Shown here: piece after piece, positions 60,843 to 64,000 of the stretch | How positions within the stretch are numbered: position 1 is the stretch's first letter | Layout of the letters: each line of letters opens with the position of its first letter | From: Nonomuraea sp. MG754425 | Lineage (GTDB): Bacteria; Actinomycetota; Actinomycetes; Streptosporangiales; Streptosporangiaceae | DNA length: 64,000 bases | Assembly: GCF_021699195.1 (NCBI RefSeq) | Contig: NZ_SSXE01000028.1 | Location: 58,113 to 122,112, forward strand | Reading direction: 5' to 3' | Translations under genes and position numbers: made by a program | The notes under the pieces: generated by a model | Seen by the model: the letters and a program-made list of their open reading frames with translations, nothing else | Databases searched by the model: none | What the model was told of the DNA's origin: nothing

Positions 60843-61519
60843 GCCGCCTGCCCCTTCCGCGCGCGCACCCACGGGGTGAGCAGCCGCTGGGCCAGCACCA
60901 GCAGGCCGTCGGCGACCACCGCGAGCAGCACGATGAGCACGATGCCGACGATCACCGGCGGCATGAACGGGTTCTGGTAGGCCCGCGTGAACAGCCCGCC
61001 GAGCCCGCCCTGCCCGATCAGCGCACCCACGCTGACCAGGCTGATGCTGGAGACCGCGACCACCCGCATGCCGGCCAGCACCACCGGCGCCGCGATCGGC
61101 AGCTCGACCGCCAGCAGCCGGCGCAGCGGGGTGAATCCCATCGCCACGGCCGACTGGCGGACGTGGTCGGGCACCGAGCCGAGCCCGTCCACCACGGCCG
61201 GGATCAGCACGGCCATGCCGTAGAAGGTCAGCGGGATGATCACCGTGGTCTGCGAGAGCCCGGTCACCGAGATCAGCAGCATGAAGACCGGCAGCGACGG
61301 GAGCGCGTACACGACGTTCATGAACCCCGAGGTGGGCTGGTAGAGCCAGCGCCAGCGCACGCAGGCCAGGCCGAGCGGGAGCGCGAGGAGCAGCGCGATC
61401 ACGATCGGGACCAGCGACATCGTGAGGTGGTCGGTGAGCAGGTTCCTGATGCTGTCGGCCCGGCCGGTGTCCCAGTTACGCCCGATCCACTCCCAGATGG
61501 AGGGAGGGCCGTCACCCAT
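60839..61519 (-). CDS. OpuC-type ABC permease (first)
   Basis: 226 aa. Helices: LVPIVIALLLALPLGLACV, VYALPSLPVFMLLISVTGL, VIIPLTFYGMAVLIPAVV, VVVAVSS region and VIVGIVLIVLLAVVADGLLV; EAA loop DHVRQSAVAMGFTPLRRLL. Its ATG overlaps the ATPase stop by 8 bases. Confidence 0.9.
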   Translation of the reverse strand: MGDGPPSIWEWIGRNWDTGRADSIRNLLTDHLTMSLVPIVIALLLALPLGLACVRWRWLYQPTSGFMNVVYALPSLPVFMLLISVTGLSQTTVIIPLTFYGMAVLIPAVVDGLGSVPDHVRQSAVAMGFTPLRRLLAVELPIAAPVVLAGMRVVAVSSISLVSVGALIGQGGLGGLFTRAYQNPFMPPVIVGIVLIVLLAVVADGLLVLAQRLLTPWVRARKGQAA

Positions 61520-62570
61520 CTGCCGCCTCCGTCAGCGCCTCGTCCAGCGCCTGCCTGGTGGCCACGCCGACGACCTTGCCCTGCTCGTCCACGGCCACCG
61601 CGCAGCCGGACGGCGACAGCAGGGCGGCGTCGAGGGCGGCACGCATGGTGTCGCCGCGGTGCGCGTACGTCCCGAACGGCTCCAGCCGGCCCGGCTCCGC
61701 GCCGGGCCGCCAGCCCAGGGGCCGGTCGTCGGCGTCGACGACGAGCAGCCACGGCTCGGACGTGCCGCCGTCGGAGCCCTCGGGCACCGTCAGGTCGGTA
61801 CGCAGCCGCAGCCCGTCGGCCGAGATGAAGCGCAGCCGCCGGATCCCCCTGTCCTGGCCGAGGAACTCGCGGACGAAGTCGTCGGCCGGCTCCGACAGCA
61901 GCGTCTTGGGGTCGGCGACCTGGGCCAGCCGGCCGCCCACGCGCAGCACCGCCACCCGGTCGCCGAGCTTGATGGCCTCGTCGATGTCGTGGGTGACGAA
62001 CACGATCGTCTTGTTCAGCTCGCTCTGCAGCCTGAGCAGCTCGTCCTGGAGGTTCGTCCGGACGATGGGGTCGACGGCGCTGAACGGCTCGTCCATGAGC
62101 AGCACCGGCGGATCGGCGGCCAGCGCCCTGGCCACGCCGACACGCTGCTGCTGGCCGCCCGAGAGCTGGAAGGGGTAACGCTGGGCCAGCGCGGGATCGA
62201 GGCCGACGCGTTCGAGCAGCTCCATGGCGGTGGCGCGGGCCTTCTTGCGGTCCCAGCCGAGCAGGTAGGGGACGGTGGCGATGTTGTCGATGATCCTGCG
62301 GTGGGGGAAGAGGCCGGCCTGCTGGATGACGTACCCGATGCCGCGCCGGAGGGTCGGCGGGTCGATGCCGCGCACCGGCACGCCGTCGAGGAGGATCTCG
62401 CCTTCCGACGCGTCGATCATCCGGTTGATCATCCGCAGGGAGGTGGTCTTGCCGCAGCCGGACGGGCCGACGAGCACGGTGATCTCGCCGGTGGGCGCCT
62501 CGAGGCTGAGGGCGTCCACCGCGACCGTGCCGTCCGGATAACGTTTGCTGACAGAGTCGAATGTGATCAC
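61512..62570 (-). CDS. OpuC-type ABC transporter ATPase with CBS-like tail
   Basis: 352 aa from GTG 62570 (VITFDSVSKRYPDGTVAVDA). Walker A GPSGCGKTTSLRMINRMI, Q-loop YVIQQAGLFPHRRI, signature LSGGQQQRVGVARALAADP, Walker B VLLMDEPFSAVDPI, switch His in FVTHDIDEAIKLGDRV. The tail has CBS-like segments (WLLVVDADDRPLGWRPG, VDEQGKVVGVATRQALDEA), which in OpuA-type systems sense ionic strength. A hairpin lies in its leader. First gene of the operon. Confidence 0.93.
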   Translation of the reverse strand: MITFDSVSKRYPDGTVAVDALSLEAPTGEITVLVGPSGCGKTTSLRMINRMIDASEGEILLDGVPVRGIDPPTLRRGIGYVIQQAGLFPHRRIIDNIATVPYLLGWDRKKARATAMELLERVGLDPALAQRYPFQLSGGQQQRVGVARALAADPPVLLMDEPFSAVDPIVRTNLQDELLRLQSELNKTIVFVTHDIDEAIKLGDRVAVLRVGGRLAQVADPKTLLSEPADDFVREFLGQDRGIRRLRFISADGLRLRTDLTVPEGSDGGTSEPWLLVVDADDRPLGWRPGAEPGRLEPFGTYAHRGDTMRAALDAALLSPSGCAVAVDEQGKVVGVATRQALDEALTEAADG

Positions 62571-62587
62571 GCGCGAACTCTCGCTTA

Positions 62588-62617
62588 GGGGGTCACGGCG
62601 GCAGCGCCGCAACCCCC
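62588..62617 (-). promoter_or_regulatory. Leader hairpin before the opuC ATPase gene
   Basis: GGGGGT (62588-62593) and ACCCCC (62612-62617) pair, with inner GGCG/CGCC. It starts 18 bases upstream of the GTG 62570 start on the minus strand, so it would lie in the 5' leader. It might be a control hairpin or a protein-binding site. Confidence 0.5.
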
Positions 62618-62784
62618 GTGCCACGACCGCCGCATGATCTGTTGACCCCAAAGACTACGGCGCTCCTGACCAGGCTGTCCCCCCGGGTTTTCCTGAAGCG
62701 TTTCACCTGACCTGGGAGATTCCGAGGAAATATCGCAGTGGTAGTGCGCCGGAGCACGGAGAGTTGGCATGATAACCCTCACAA

Positions 62785-62817
62785 TTCCTGACGCATCAGC
62801 TCACAGAATCCTGACGC
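62785..62817. repeat. Direct repeat in the opuC / sigma-like intergenic region
   Basis: TTCCTGACGC (62785-62794) and ATCCTGACGC (62808-62817) share nine bases and lie 23 bases apart, 47-79 bases before the GTG of the sigma-like gene. The 293-base region between the divergent genes otherwise shows only the opuC leader hairpin and a possible -10 (GATAAC, 62771-62776). Confidence 0.5.
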
Positions 62818-62863
62818 GCCCCTCACTCTCCAGCGTCCGCACCCAGCAAGAGGATCCGGCCCC

Positions 62864-64000
62864 GTGTCCCAGTCGCTCACCGATCAGCGCCAGCGCGCAG
62901 AACTGATCGCAGAGCTCTACGACCTCCACGCCGCAGAGCTTTTCGCGTACTGTGCCGACCAGCTCGGCGACCTCGGCTCGGCCTCCGACGTCCTGGTGGC
63001 CGTGCTCAGCAGCGTCCCCGCCACCGCGCCGCCGCGTGCCGCGCTCTACGCGTTCGCCCGCCGCGAGATCCACCGGCGGGACATCGTCTACTCTCCCCCC
63101 GCCGTCGATCCGCTCATCGACCCGGCCACCGCGCTCGTCGAACGCGCCCTGCGCGAGCTGCGCCCGCACCAGCGCGAGGTGCTGATGTTGTGCGCGGTGT
63201 GCGGGCTGAGCAAGGCCGAACTCGCCTGGGTGCTCGACGTCGCCCCCGACACCGCCGAGGAGCTGGCGGTGGGAGCCGGGCACCGCTTCCGGCAGTCGCT
63301 GGGCGCGGCGCTGGCCTCGACCGGGGTCCGCGTGCCCAAGCCGGTGGCCGACGTCTACGGCGCGCTGGGCGTCGCGCCGCTGCGCGACGTGCTCGGCCGC
63401 CTGCCCTGGCCGCAGCCGCCCGGAGCGCTGCGTATCCACTTCGCGGGCTCCCGCCCGGCCCCGGCCGCGCCGCTGTTCGTCAAGCCCCGCTGGCCCAGCC
63501 CGCCCGTCTGGCCGCAGCCGCTCTCGGACGCCGACCCGGCGAGCAGCACGGTGATCTTCCCGGCCGAGCTGCTGACGCCGCCGTCGCCGGTCAGGAGGGC
63601 CGAGCACGACGCGACCACGGCCCCGATGCCCAAGCTCCGCGACGGGGTGCCGCCGCCCAGGGACGTCCTCGACCCGGGCCCGCCGCTGCGCGATCCCCTG
63701 GGGTCCGCGCGGACCCGCGGAGCACCGCCGTCCGGGTTCTCGTCCGGGGACCTGTGGGTCGCCGGGCCGTCCACCGGGGACCGGGCGAGCACCGGGCCGT
63801 CCGACGGCGACCTGTGGGTGGCCGGGTCCGGCGGCGGGAGCCGGACCGCGTCCGGGCCGCCGCCGCACGAGCGGCCGTTCTTCATGGCCGCGCCCGGTCC
63901 CCTGGGCGCGGAGCCGTTCGCGACGGGTGACGTGATCCTGCCGAAGGACGCGCCGGACCCGTACATGACCGGCGACGTGCTCCTGCACAGCGCCCCCTCC
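62864..64000 (+). CDS. Sigma-factor-like protein with Pro-rich repeat tail, 3' end cut by window
   Basis: At least 379 aa from GTG 62864; open to the window edge. Residues 1-150 look like a degenerate ECF sigma factor: region-2-like LIAELYDLHAAELFAYCADQ, LGDLGSASDVLVAVLSSV, and a region-4-like HTH ALRELRPHQREVLMLCAVCG, LSKAELAWVLDVAPDTAEEL. After about 200 comes a Pro/Gly/Ser-rich tail with repeats: SGDLWVAGPSTGD / DGDLWVAGSGGG and TGDVILPKDAPDP / TGDVLLHSAPS. No membrane helix is seen before the edge. It may be a large sigma-like regulator whose C-terminal domain lies outside. Divergent from the opuC operon. Confidence 0.75.
   Translation, partial: MSQSLTDQRQRAELIAELYDLHAAELFAYCADQLGDLGSASDVLVAVLSSVPATAPPRAALYAFARREIHRRDIVYSPPAVDPLIDPATALVERALRELRPHQREVLMLCAVCGLSKAELAWVLDVAPDTAEELAVGAGHRFRQSLGAALASTGVRVPKPVADVYGALGVAPLRDVLGRLPWPQPPGALRIHFAGSRPAPAAPLFVKPRWPSPPVWPQPLSDADPASSTVIFPAELLTPPSPVRRAEHDATTAPMPKLRDGVPPPRDVLDPGPPLRDPLGSARTRGAPPSGFSSGDLWVAGPSTGDRASTGPSDGDLWVAGSGGGSRTASGPPPHERPFFMAAPGPLGAEPFATGDVILPKDAPDPYMTGDVLLHSAPS

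Overview
This is high-GC actinomycete chromosome. GC content is very high, GTG and TTG starts are common, and genes are packed in overlapping runs. The gene families are typical of filamentous actinobacteria: Hanks-type kinases, FadR-type GntR regulators, the GlgE maltosyltransferase pathway, Tat-exported proteins and several secreted subtilases. A Streptosporangiales or Streptomyces-like soil organism fits best; I cannot name a species. I saw no rRNA, tRNA, CRISPR array, insertion sequence or phage module, and no gap longer than 300 bases.

Layout. (1) 1-4600 (-): three Ser/Thr kinases in a row; the middle one has lost its catalytic loop. (2) 4733-10351: a YbaK-type deacylase, then an overlapping four-gene operon (coiled-coil protein, PP-loop protein, M55 D-aminopeptidase, Tat-exported FAD amine oxidase), then a divergent Rpn-like protein. 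(3) 10399-16109: enoyl-CoA hydratase, HesB-like protein, rhodanese-CBS protein, PHP metallohydrolase, a TetR-like effector domain without its HTH, and a secreted HNH nuclease. (4) 16207-26694 (-): a nine-gene carbohydrate operon with two putative glycoside hydrolases, a binding-protein ABC importer, D-2-hydroxyacid dehydrogenase, GntR regulator, hydroxypyruvate isomerase-like and tartronate-semialdehyde reductase-like enzymes. Matches to the FadR-type operator TNGT-N3-ACNA lie before three of its genes. (5) 26843-34562: an overlapping pair ending in an XRE-ImmA/IrrE metallopeptidase, an Rrf2 regulator with an SMP-30 protein, an LVIVD-repeat protein, and two MDR oxidoreductases, one divergent from a TetR gene and one behind a SoxR-like operator.

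(6) 34726-37495: secreted N-acetylmuramoyl-alanine amidase overlapping head-on with a MurR/RpiR regulator. (7) 37560-47938: glgP divergent from glgE-treS-mak-glgB, the complete route trehalose -> maltose -> maltose-1-phosphate -> branched alpha-glucan, with phosphorylase for breakdown. (8) 48036-53133: three tandem secreted S8 subtilases. (9) 53235-59093: a two-component system, a DUF2306-like membrane protein, an MDR dehydrogenase, SppA and a flavin reductase. (10) 59179-62570 (-): an OpuC-type compatible-solute ABC importer. (11) 62864-end: an incomplete sigma-factor-like protein with a proline-rich tail.

The most interesting parts are the GntR-controlled glycoside operon, the PP-loop/D-aminopeptidase/FAD-oxidase operon, the pseudokinase, and a set of precise palindromes (SoxR-like operator, Rrf2-associated sites, leader hairpins ahead of glgE, the sugar-binding protein and opuC).
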